A stretch of 6,738 nt of DNA from Candidatus Krumholzibacteriia bacterium (GTDB taxonomy: Bacteria; Krumholzibacteriota; Krumholzibacteria; WVZY01; JAKEHA01), in assembly GCA_029863355.1 (NCBI GenBank), contig JAOTVO010000145.1, positions 1 to 6,738 of the forward strand, read 5' to 3'. A model generated the notes under the pieces. That model saw only the letters and a list, made by a program, of their open reading frames with translations, was not told the origin of the DNA and searched no databases. Numbering within the stretch: position 1 is the first letter of the stretch; every line of letters begins with the position of its first letter. A program made the translations under genes and the position numbers. Below are positions 1 through 6,105 of the stretch, piece after piece.

Positions 1-2448
1 CCCCACGAAGTACTTCCACCCCACGGGCCAGTCGGGCCGCTTCACGCCGCTGGCATCGATGTACTCGGGATCGATGAACACGCGGTACTCTCCGCGGCTG
101 TACCAGACCGAGATATCGTTGCGATAGACGAGGCTGTAGGGATCCGCGAACTCGAAGCGCAGGCCCAGGTCCGCGGACCAGAGGTCGTAGCGAATGTCGA
201 GCAGGTAGAGCCGGTCGTCGATGGGCACCTGCTCGTCGTACTTCTGCCGAAAGCGGTAGAAGTCGATGAAGAGCACGGGAAAGAGTTGGCGGAGCTGGAA
301 GCTCACGATGGCGTCAAAGCCGCCGTCGGTACCGTAGGAACCGCTGGCGAAGAAGTTCATGCGGTCGAGCACCTCGCTGCTGGCCACGAAGGCGCCGAAG
401 CGGGGCACGCCGTCCCATAAAACGAAGCGGGGGTAGAACTGCCAGTCGGTGTAGTGGTTCTTGTAGGGCTGCGGCTCCGACGGCGCGGCCGCTGCGGCCG
501 CCACCGGGGAGGCGGCGCCGCCAACGGGCGCGGCGTCGCCGGCGCCGCCCTCGCGCGAGACGAGCGAGGCGGCCGCGAAGTCGTGCGCACCCGCCGGGAG
601 CGCTTCCTCCACAGCGCCGCCCACCGTGGTCTCGTCCGCACGCGCCTTGAGTGCCACGCACTCGTCGAACTCGCCCGCGGCGCGCGTGGCGTAATCGGCC
701 ACGGCCATCTCGGCGGCCGGAGAGAGCGCGGCATCTAGTACGGCCACGTGGTAGCCCGCGCCGTCGTAGCCGGCGTAGGCCACGGTACCGTCGGCCGGCG
801 AGACATCGGGCGTGAAGGCCCCGCCGGTGACGTTCGTGAGCTGCGCCACCTCGCCGCCGGCGAGGTCGAGGCGATGGATGTTGAACACGCCCGTGCGGTC
901 GGAGGCGAAGACGATGGCGCGGCCGTCCGGGGTGTAGCGCGCGTCGCGCTCGTCGTTGGGCGTGCGCAACACGTGGCGAAAGTCGGAGCCGTCGGCGGCC
1001 ACGTCGGCGATATCGCGCGTGCCCGCGTCGAAGATCCCGAAGAGAATGCGCGAGCCGTCCGGCGCGAACTGGGGCGCGTAGAGTTGCGTGCCCTTGGGCG
1101 GGGTGAAGATGACGCGCGGCTCGCCGCCTTCGGCGTCCACGAGGGCCAGGCGGTGGCTGCCGTCGGCGTTCAAGACGCAGACCACGCGCCTTCCGTCCGG
1201 CGAAAACGACGGCTCCGCTGCGCGCGCGCCGCGCGTGAGGCGGTGCTCCTTGCGCGACTCCAGGTCGTACGCGTAGAGGTCGCTCACCTTGGCACCGTAC
1301 TTGTCGATGCGCCCGTGGCGCGCGTAGACGAGCGCCTTGCTATCGGGCGCGAACACGCCGCGCGAAGAGGCGCCCTTGATCCGCTGCAGGTCGCCGCCGT
1401 CGCGCCCGGCGACGTAGAGCGAGGTGCCGGCGTAGTCGCTTCCCTTGTTGGAGAGGAAGGCCACGCGGGCGCCGTCGGGGCTCCAGGCCGGCGAGTGCGT
1501 CATGAAACCGTCGGCGTTCACGATGCGCCCCGCGCGGGGGTTGGCGTAGACGTCGCCGAGCTGCGCCTCGTAGCGTTGCTCGAGGTATCGCTGCCAGTCC
1601 TCGTAGAGCGCCTTGCCCTTCTTCCCCGTCACCTTCTTCAGAGCGCCGTCGACGGTGAGGCGGTTCCAGTCTCCCAACTCGTCGTTCACGCGTTCGATCG
1701 CCTCCGGGCCGTACGTGGCCGCGATGTAGCGCACCAGCCCGTAGCCGTGGTCGTAGACCTGCTCGTTGCCCAGGCTCTTGTGGCCGAGAAAGCCCATCTC
1801 GTCGTAGGAGAGCATGCGGTCGTCGAGCACCGCCGCGCGCAGGATCATGTCGCGGTGCGTGTCCCAGCAGTCGGTCTGCAGCGTGGGCGACTGGTACTGG
1901 GCCACGCCCTCCGCCCACCACGGCGGCACCACCGCGCCCACCAGCGGATAGGAGACGATGGCGTTGGGGTAGCCCGTGATTACGTCGGGTCGCTTCTCCT
2001 CCTCGAAGCCGATGAGCTGCAGGTACAACGCCGGCATCCACCGCGGCGCCTTCATGCCCGCCTGGATGGAGACGACGTGCGTGAACTCGTGCGTGACGAC
2101 GTTACGCAGCCACTGCGTAGTGCCACGGAAACCGAACTCGAGGTTGGTCGCCCATATCTCGATCTTGTTGTCGTAGAAGTACGCCGCACCGTTGGCGTAG
2201 TCGTCGGTGTCCAGGATCACGAAGTTGCAGCGCTTGGGCTCGTACTGGTAGAGGCCCGTGATGTGCGGGTAGATCTCCTCGGCGATCTCCGCGACCTGCC
2301 GCGCCGTCCACTCGGCCCCCTCGTGGAAGTGCACGTCGAAGTGCTCGGTGGAGATCGTCTTCCACTCCAGCGAAGGGTTGGGAATGGCGGCCGCGCCGGT
2401 GGCGGCGGCTGCGAGCGCGAGGACCGCGGTCAGTGTGCGAAGGCGCAT
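1..2448 (-). CDS. Secreted peptidase-MA-like / PD40 propeller / outer-membrane barrel protein, 3' partial
   Basis: Probable exported protein; 816 codons are visible and the frame runs open off the left edge, so the C-terminus is missing. Residues 1-21 form a signal peptide (MRLR, then a Leu/Ala-rich core ending AAA) with no lipobox cysteine. Residues 30-300 resemble a gluzincin (peptidase MA-like) domain: HEFTH at 120-124 supplies two zinc-ligand histidines and catalytic Glu121, and PPWWAEG at 175-181 offers Glu180 as third ligand. Residues 317-565 carry about six PD40/TolB-type repeats (SPAWSPDG, EPSFSPDG, PQFAPDG, ARYTPDG and weaker copies), predicting a six-bladed propeller. An Ala/Gly/Pro linker (633-660) leads into an aromatic, alternating segment from about 664 that looks like the start of an outer-membrane beta-barrel. 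Start: ATG at 2448 is the only option, because an in-frame TAA lies seven codons upstream; no Shine-Dalgarno precedes it. The gene has its own promoter. Substrate unknown; proteolysis is inferred from motifs only. Confidence 0.88.
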   Translation of the reverse strand, partial: MRLRTLTAVLALAAAATGAAAIPNPSLEWKTISTEHFDVHFHEGAEWTARQVAEIAEEIYPHITGLYQYEPKRCNFVILDTDDYANGAAYFYDNKIEIWATNLEFGFRGTTQWLRNVVTHEFTHVVSIQAGMKAPRWMPALYLQLIGFEEEKRPDVITGYPNAIVSYPLVGAVVPPWWAEGVAQYQSPTLQTDCWDTHRDMILRAAVLDDRMLSYDEMGFLGHKSLGNEQVYDHGYGLVRYIAATYGPEAIERVNDELGDWNRLTVDGALKKVTGKKGKALYEDWQRYLEQRYEAQLGDVYANPRAGRIVNADGFMTHSPAWSPDGARVAFLSNKGSDYAGTSLYVAGRDGGDLQRIKGASSRGVFAPDSKALVYARHGRIDKYGAKVSDLYAYDLESRKEHRLTRGARAAEPSFSPDGRRVVCVLNADGSHRLALVDAEGGEPRVIFTPPKGTQLYAPQFAPDGSRILFGIFDAGTRDIADVAADGSDFRHVLRTPNDERDARYTPDGRAIVFASDRTGVFNIHRLDLAGGEVAQLTNVTGGAFTPDVSPADGTVAYAGYDGAGYHVAVLDAALSPAAEMAVADYATRAAGEFDECVALKARADETTVGGAVEEALPAGAHDFAAASLVSREGGAGDAAPVGGAASPVAAAAAAPSEPQPYKNHYTDWQFYPRFVLWDGVPRFGAFVASSEVLDRMNFFASGSYGTDGGFDAIVSFQLRQLFPVLFIDFYRFRQKYDEQVPIDDRLYLLDIRYDLWSADLGLRFEFADPYSLVYRNDISVWYSRGEYRVFIDPEYIDASGVKRPDWPVGWKYFVG

Positions 2449-2516
2449 ACGATGTTCGGGGTGGTCAAGTTATGCAACGACAACGGTCAGGGGCTGCAGG
2501 GGTGTCCGATTCGGAC
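2449..2516 (-). other. Predicted 5' untranslated leader without Shine-Dalgarno
   Basis: About 68 nt separate the predicted transcription start (about 2516) from the ATG at 2448. The bases just before the ATG (CACCCCGAACATCGT) contain no purine-rich anti-16S match, in contrast to the GGAGG before the ATPase gene. The leader opens with the 13-bp palindrome described separately. Initiation may rely on an unstructured leader or ribosomal protein S1, which is inference. Confidence 0.5.
2504..2516. promoter_or_regulatory. 13-bp perfect palindrome at the predicted +1, candidate operator or 5' mRNA hairpin
   Basis: On the minus strand the bases GTCCGA-A-TCGGAC form a perfect dyad whose first base is the predicted transcription start of the secreted-protein gene. 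An overlapping dyad, ATTCG-N7-CGAAT (arms 2521-2525 and 2509-2513), covers the -10 edge and +1. Either could bind a dimeric repressor. As RNA the first would fold into a 5-bp stem with an AAU loop at the extreme 5' end. Neither role is shown by the sequence alone. Confidence 0.45.
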
Positions 2517-2522
2517 CGTACG

Positions 2523-2551
2523 AATATACCGTGTAACTGCCTTTGTGTCAA
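2523..2551 (-). promoter_or_regulatory. Near-consensus sigma-70-type promoter of the secreted-protein gene
   Basis: The -35 box TTGACA (2546-2551) matches consensus at 6 of 6 positions. A 17-bp spacer follows (2529-2545), then the -10 box TATATT (2523-2528), which matches TATAAT at 5 of 6. Predicted start is about 2516, 68 nt before the ATG. It sits in the most AT-rich stretch of an otherwise GC-rich window, directly after the ATPase gene. This marks the secreted protein as a separate transcription unit, probably well expressed unless repressed. Confidence 0.8.
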
Positions 2552-2583
2552 CGTGGTTGTGCGGCCGGCCCTGCGCGCGCGGC

Positions 2584-5013
2584 TCAGAACTCCATGCGCC
2601 GCTGGACCGTCTCCGGCTCGGCGGGGCTCACCACCTGCGGGCGCGGGCGCGTGAACAGGTCGCGGCCCAGCTCGACGAGCTGCACGCTGCCCGCGTCGAC
2701 GTCCGCCTGCACTGCGGCGACCACGTCGTCCTTGGCCGTGAAGTAGAAGATCTGCCAGCCGCGTTCGACGAAGCGGCGCAGGACGGCGAAGAGCCGCTCG
2801 AGGCGCTCGGGGTCGGCCTTGAGGAAGGGGTCATCCATCACGAAGAAGCCCTTCGACTCCGGCAGCAGCTTCTCGGCGACGGTGAGGCGGATGGCGAGGT
2901 AGAGCTGGTCGAAGGCGCCGCCCGAGAGCGCGGAGGCCGGCACCTCCAGCCCGTCCGTCATCACGGCGAAGATGCGCTTCTGCTCCGCGTCGTAGTGCAC
3001 GGCGCGGTAGCGGCCGCCCGTGATCTCGCGGAAGAGCGCCGAAACGGACGAATCGGGTCCGAACAGGTCTCCCACCTTCTCGCGCTCTTCGCGCTCGATC
3101 TCCTGGAACACGCCCACGGCAGCGCCGGCCACGGCGCGGTCGCGCTCGATGCGCTCGCACCACGCGGTGATGAGCGCCGACGCCTGCTCGAGCTCGGCCA
3201 CCGTGCGGCAGCGCGGCCTTTCCGGGAGCACGCCCAGCTGCGCGGCGCGCACCTCGATCTCGTGCAGGTTGCGCGAGCCGTGCTTGAGGCGCGCGAGGAT
3301 GTCGCCCTCCCGCACGCGCAGCGTGCGCAGCTCCTCCTCGCAACGCCCCGCGCCGTCGGGGTCGTCGGGCAGATCGCGCGCGGCGGGCAGCGCCGCCAGC
3401 CGCCGCTTGATCTCCGCGTCGGCCCGCTTGAGCAGGCCATCGTCCGCCGCGTCGCCCGCGCCGAGCGTGCGCGCCAGCACGGCCCGCTTGGCGTCGATCC
3501 GTGCGGCCAGCCGGTTGCGCTCGGTCACGCGCGCCTCGAAAACGGCCACCGTTTCGTTGCCGCTGCGCGCGCGCAGCGCCGCCACCTCCACGTCGATCTC
3601 GCCGCCGCGCCGCGTCCGCTCGGCGATGCGCTCCGCCGCCCGGGCGCGGTCGCGCTCCAGGGCCGCCGCCGCCGTCTCGGCCGAGCGCACCTGCTCGCGC
3701 AGCGTGTCGACCTCGCGCTCCATCTCGCCCACGACCCCCGCGAGCGCGAGCGGGGTGGGCGCTTCGATGCCGTGGCGCGCGGCCCGCGCCACCAGCTCCT
3801 CGTCGCGGGCGGCCAGTCCCGAGCGAGCGCGCGCCACGCGCGCCCACGCGATCGCCCCCGCCGCGCCGGCGACGAGCGCCACCGCGGCGGCCACCGACGC
3901 CGCCACCGATGCGCGCAGCAGAGCGGGCACACCGACGGCCGCTGCGACGGCGAGCCCGCCCAGCGCGAGCGCGCGGTAGAGCGGCACGCGCGCCTCGCGG
4001 ACGCCTAGCTGCGCACGCTCGCGCGAGAGGGTCCCGAGCGGCGCTTCCAGCTCCTCGCGCACCCGCCGCAGCCGCGCCTCAGCGGACGCCGCGCGCGCGC
4101 GGGCCGCCTCCTGAGCGGCTTTCGCCCGCTCCAGCTCGGCGCTGACGCGCGCCAACCCGTCCCGCTCGCGCGCCGTCTCCTGCTCGACGACGGCGCGCTC
4201 AGCGTCCAGCCGGCGCCAGGCCCCCAGGTCCTTTTCGTCCAAAGCACCCAGCGCGCCCATCTCGCGCCCGAGCTTGCGCACCTCGGCCAGCGTGTCCTTG
4301 GCCTCCTCGTAGCGCCGCCGCGACTCGAGCGCCTGGTAGCGCTCGCGCTCTTCCTCGAGACGGGCGCGGCGCTCGCGCAGCTCGGCCAGCTCCACTTCCA
4401 GCGCGTCGAAGTCGCGCGCGCGCAGCTCCACGGCGAGCGCCTCCGCCGTTTGCAGCAGGGCGCGCGCCACGTCCATGCGGCGGGCGACGTGGTCGGGGTC
4501 GGTGTCGACGTTGTTGGAGAGCGGACTCTGCGTGTCGACCGACTTGAGCCGCCCCATCCGTTGCACCACCTTGAGCACCGCCTCGATCTCCGAGGCGCGC
4601 AGCCCCGTGAGCTTCTCCGCGATCTCTTCGTAATAGCGGTGCTCGTCGCGCACGCCCAAGTCGCTGTCGCGCACCAGGAACACGTTGCGGAAGTCCTCCG
4701 GCGTCAGCGTGATGGGCAGGTGGGCGTTGATGGATTCTTTCGCCTCCAGCTTGATCTCGCTCGCGTGTGTGCGCACCACCACAAAACCCTCGGGCGACTC
4801 CTCCACGCGCGCGATGTTGCGCGTCGCGTCGCCGAAGAGCTTCAAGTGCTGGCGTTTGATGTCGTCCTTGAAGAGCAGCCGCACCAGGGCGTCGATGAGG
4901 AGGGTCTTGCCCTGCTCGTTGGGCCCGTGCACGACCACGAAAGGGCCGAAGCCGTCGAAGTGGAACGGCGGCATGGGGCCGTAGCGCGCGACGTGCAGGT
5001 GGCTAACGTGCAT
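2584..5013 (-). CDS. SMC/Rad50-like ATPase of the YhaN type with a mid-coil transmembrane hairpin
   Basis: An 809-residue ABC-type ATPase expected to pair with the metallophosphoesterase encoded just upstream and drive DNA-end processing. The Walker A motif GPNEQGKT is at 30-37; the GPNE form resembles YhaN more than SbcC or Rad50. A charged coiled-coil arm runs about 185-340, then two hydrophobic stretches (about 348-366 and 368-390) separated by one Arg, then a returning coil at about 395-640. The C-terminal head has signature LSGG (696-699, in ALSGGAFDQ), Walker B FFVMDDPF (723-730; D727/D728) and a switch-loop region YFTAKDD (757-763) lacking the usual His. There is no CxxC zinc hook; I see only three cysteines (558, 602, 619). 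It is shorter than SbcC (about 1,050 residues) or Bacillus YhaN (about 960). Start: ATG at 5013 is chosen because GGAGG lies 6 nt upstream and MHVSHLHVARYG begins the head strand; an upstream in-frame start at 5091 would add 26 unrelated residues lying inside the nuclease gene. Confidence 0.9.
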   Translation of the reverse strand: MHVSHLHVARYGPMPPFHFDGFGPFVVVHGPNEQGKTLLIDALVRLLFKDDIKRQHLKLFGDATRNIARVEESPEGFVVVRTHASEIKLEAKESINAHLPITLTPEDFRNVFLVRDSDLGVRDEHRYYEEIAEKLTGLRASEIEAVLKVVQRMGRLKSVDTQSPLSNNVDTDPDHVARRMDVARALLQTAEALAVELRARDFDALEVELAELRERRARLEEERERYQALESRRRYEEAKDTLAEVRKLGREMGALGALDEKDLGAWRRLDAERAVVEQETARERDGLARVSAELERAKAAQEAARARAASAEARLRRVREELEAPLGTLSRERAQLGVREARVPLYRALALGGLAVAAAVGVPALLRASVAASVAAAVALVAGAAGAIAWARVARARSGLAARDEELVARAARHGIEAPTPLALAGVVGEMEREVDTLREQVRSAETAAAALERDRARAAERIAERTRRGGEIDVEVAALRARSGNETVAVFEARVTERNRLAARIDAKRAVLARTLGAGDAADDGLLKRADAEIKRRLAALPAARDLPDDPDGAGRCEEELRTLRVREGDILARLKHGSRNLHEIEVRAAQLGVLPERPRCRTVAELEQASALITAWCERIERDRAVAGAAVGVFQEIEREEREKVGDLFGPDSSVSALFREITGGRYRAVHYDAEQKRIFAVMTDGLEVPASALSGGAFDQLYLAIRLTVAEKLLPESKGFFVMDDPFLKADPERLERLFAVLRRFVERGWQIFYFTAKDDVVAAVQADVDAGSVQLVELGRDLFTRPRPQVVSPAEPETVQRRMEF

Positions 5014-6070
5014 GCGCCACCTCCGTGAACGCGCGGATGACCATGTCGCGCACGCCCGCGCGCAGCTCGCCGTCGAGGCCGCGCGCGGCAAGCCGCGTCT
5101 CGAAGCGCTTGAAGAGCGCGTTGCCCACGACCTCGCTCACGTCGCGCCAGGCGTGCTCCACGTCCTCCGCGCCGCGCTCCGACGCGATGCGCCCCACTGC
5201 CGCGGCGAAGAGGTCCTCGGTCATGCCCAGGGCGGCGAGGTCCACGAAGCCCTCCACGGAGAGCAGCGCCCGCGCGTCCGGGGAGAGCGCCGCGAGTGCT
5301 CTCTCGACGGCCTCCAGCGGCGCCTCGCCGCCGAAGGGGTCGAGCGCGGCGCGGCGGGCGACGAAGTGCACCGTGTCGAGTACCACCGCTTCCGGCGCGG
5401 CGCCCGGTGTTACCACGCACGCGCTACGCGGCCCCGTCTCCTTGCGCGTGATGGAGACGGGCGAGCCCGGATAGACGAAGTACCCGCCCGCGTACCGGTG
5501 GACGTCGAAACCCTTGTGCACGTGACCGGCGAGCACGTAATCGAAGCCCAGGCCGGCGAACGCGGAGAGGCGCACGGGCATGTAGTCGCGCTCGCCCTCC
5601 TCGCCGAAAACCCTCGCCGGCGGCGCCAGGTCCATCAGCTCGCCGTGATAGAGGAGCACGTTGCACGCGCCCTCGCGGAGGTGGCGGGCGGCGGCGCGCA
5701 CGCGCTCGACGGCGCCTTCGGCGCCCGTCTCCTCGTAGGGAACGCCGACGACGCGCACGTCGTCGACGTCCACGATCGTGGCGGCGTCCGCGATGAGGGC
5801 CACGTTGTCGCCGTAGTAGTCGCCGGGGCGCACGCCCCTGGCATCGTGGTTGCCGGGGAGGATCACGATGCGCGCATCGCAGCGCGCGAAGAGTGCGCGC
5901 AGTTGTGCGCGCAGCTCCTGCGCGTCGAGGCTGGCATCGAAGAGGTCGCCCGCGATCGTCACCACACTGGCGCCGCGCGCGTTTGCGAGCGCGAGCACGA
6001 CTTCGAGGGCGTGCCAGCGCTCGTCACCGGCGGCGCGCAGGTGGACGTCCGCCGTGTGGACGATGGTCAT
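5003..6070 (-). CDS. Mre11/SbcD/YhaO-type metallophosphoesterase, DNA repair nuclease
   Basis: A 355-residue calcineurin-like phosphoesterase, the predicted Mn-dependent nuclease subunit partnering the ATPase of the next gene. All five Mre11-type metal and catalytic motifs are intact: TADVH (D8, H10), GDLFD (D42, D45), GNHD (N74, H75, D76), the isolated His in YHGEL (H142) and GHVH (H183, H185). PGSP (201-204) is the usual strand-turn after the catalytic core. Residues about 236-355 are a helical, charged C-terminal region that in this family typically caps the active site and binds the ATPase coiled coil; no motif here proves it. It is slightly shorter than SbcD or YhaO (about 400). Start: the ATG at 6070 puts D8 in its usual place, and no ATG, GTG or TTG was found in the few in-frame codons upstream. 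No Shine-Dalgarno precedes it; a -10 box sits six bases upstream. Exact activity (double-strand exonuclease, hairpin endonuclease or other) cannot be read from sequence. Confidence 0.92.
   Translation of the reverse strand: MTIVHTADVHLRAAGDERWHALEVVLALANARGASVVTIAGDLFDASLDAQELRAQLRALFARCDARIVILPGNHDARGVRPGDYYGDNVALIADAATIVDVDDVRVVGVPYEETGAEGAVERVRAAARHLREGACNVLLYHGELMDLAPPARVFGEEGERDYMPVRLSAFAGLGFDYVLAGHVHKGFDVHRYAGGYFVYPGSPVSITRKETGPRSACVVTPGAAPEAVVLDTVHFVARRAALDPFGGEAPLEAVERALAALSPDARALLSVEGFVDLAALGMTEDLFAAAVGRIASERGAEDVEHAWRDVSEVVGNALFKRFETRLAARGLDGELRAGVRDMVIRAFTEVAHAR
5018..5024 (-). promoter_or_regulatory. Shine-Dalgarno of the ATPase gene, inside the end of the nuclease gene
   Basis: GGAGGTG on the minus strand, with GGAGG ending 6 nt before the ATG at 5013. 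It lies within the last codons of the nuclease gene, whose TAG stop (5003-5005) is downstream of the ATPase start, giving an 11-bp overlap. The arrangement fits translational coupling and decides the ATPase start. It is the only strong ribosome binding site seen in the window. Confidence 0.85.
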
Positions 6071-6076
6071 GGGGGG

Positions 6077-6105
6077 AGTATAGCGCAGGGCGCGCCGATC
6101 GTCAC
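6077..6105 (-). promoter_or_regulatory. Promoter predicted to give a leaderless nuclease-ATPase mRNA
   Basis: The -10 box TATACT (6077-6082) matches TATAAT at 5 of 6. A 17-bp spacer separates it from GTGACG (6100-6105), which matches TTGACA at 4 of 6. Six C residues lie between the -10 box and the ATG, so the expected start base is 6070, the A of the ATG itself. The -35 box overlaps the stop codon of the upstream regulator gene. The lack of any Shine-Dalgarno fits a leaderless transcript. Confidence 0.6.

Noticed and set aside
2561..2583. GC-rich palindromic stretch (GGCCGGCC and GCGCGCGC) after the ATPase stop, possible terminator
   Set aside because: It gives no clean long stem and no following T-tract on the minus strand (ACAACCACG follows). 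In a genome this GC-rich such short palindromes arise by chance.
748..4008. A 1,086-codon open frame on the plus strand
   Set aside because: It runs antisense through the ATPase gene, the 135-bp intergenic region with its promoter, and the secreted-protein gene. Its product is rich in Arg, Ala, His and Val with no domain motif. Long antisense frames are expected in very GC-rich DNA, while the minus-strand frames carry full catalytic motifs.
2584..5013. Annotation as canonical SbcC/Rad50 with a zinc hook
   Set aside because: There is no CxxC, the coil apex is hydrophobic, and the Walker A form (GPNEQGKT) and DDPF Walker B fit the YhaN-type branch better.
5014..5091. Upstream in-frame start for the ATPase, adding 26 residues
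   Set aside because: The added residues (Arg/Ala/Ser-rich) are read from inside the nuclease gene and do not resemble the head domain start. The ATG at 5013 has GGAGG at ideal spacing and directly begins the first head strand.
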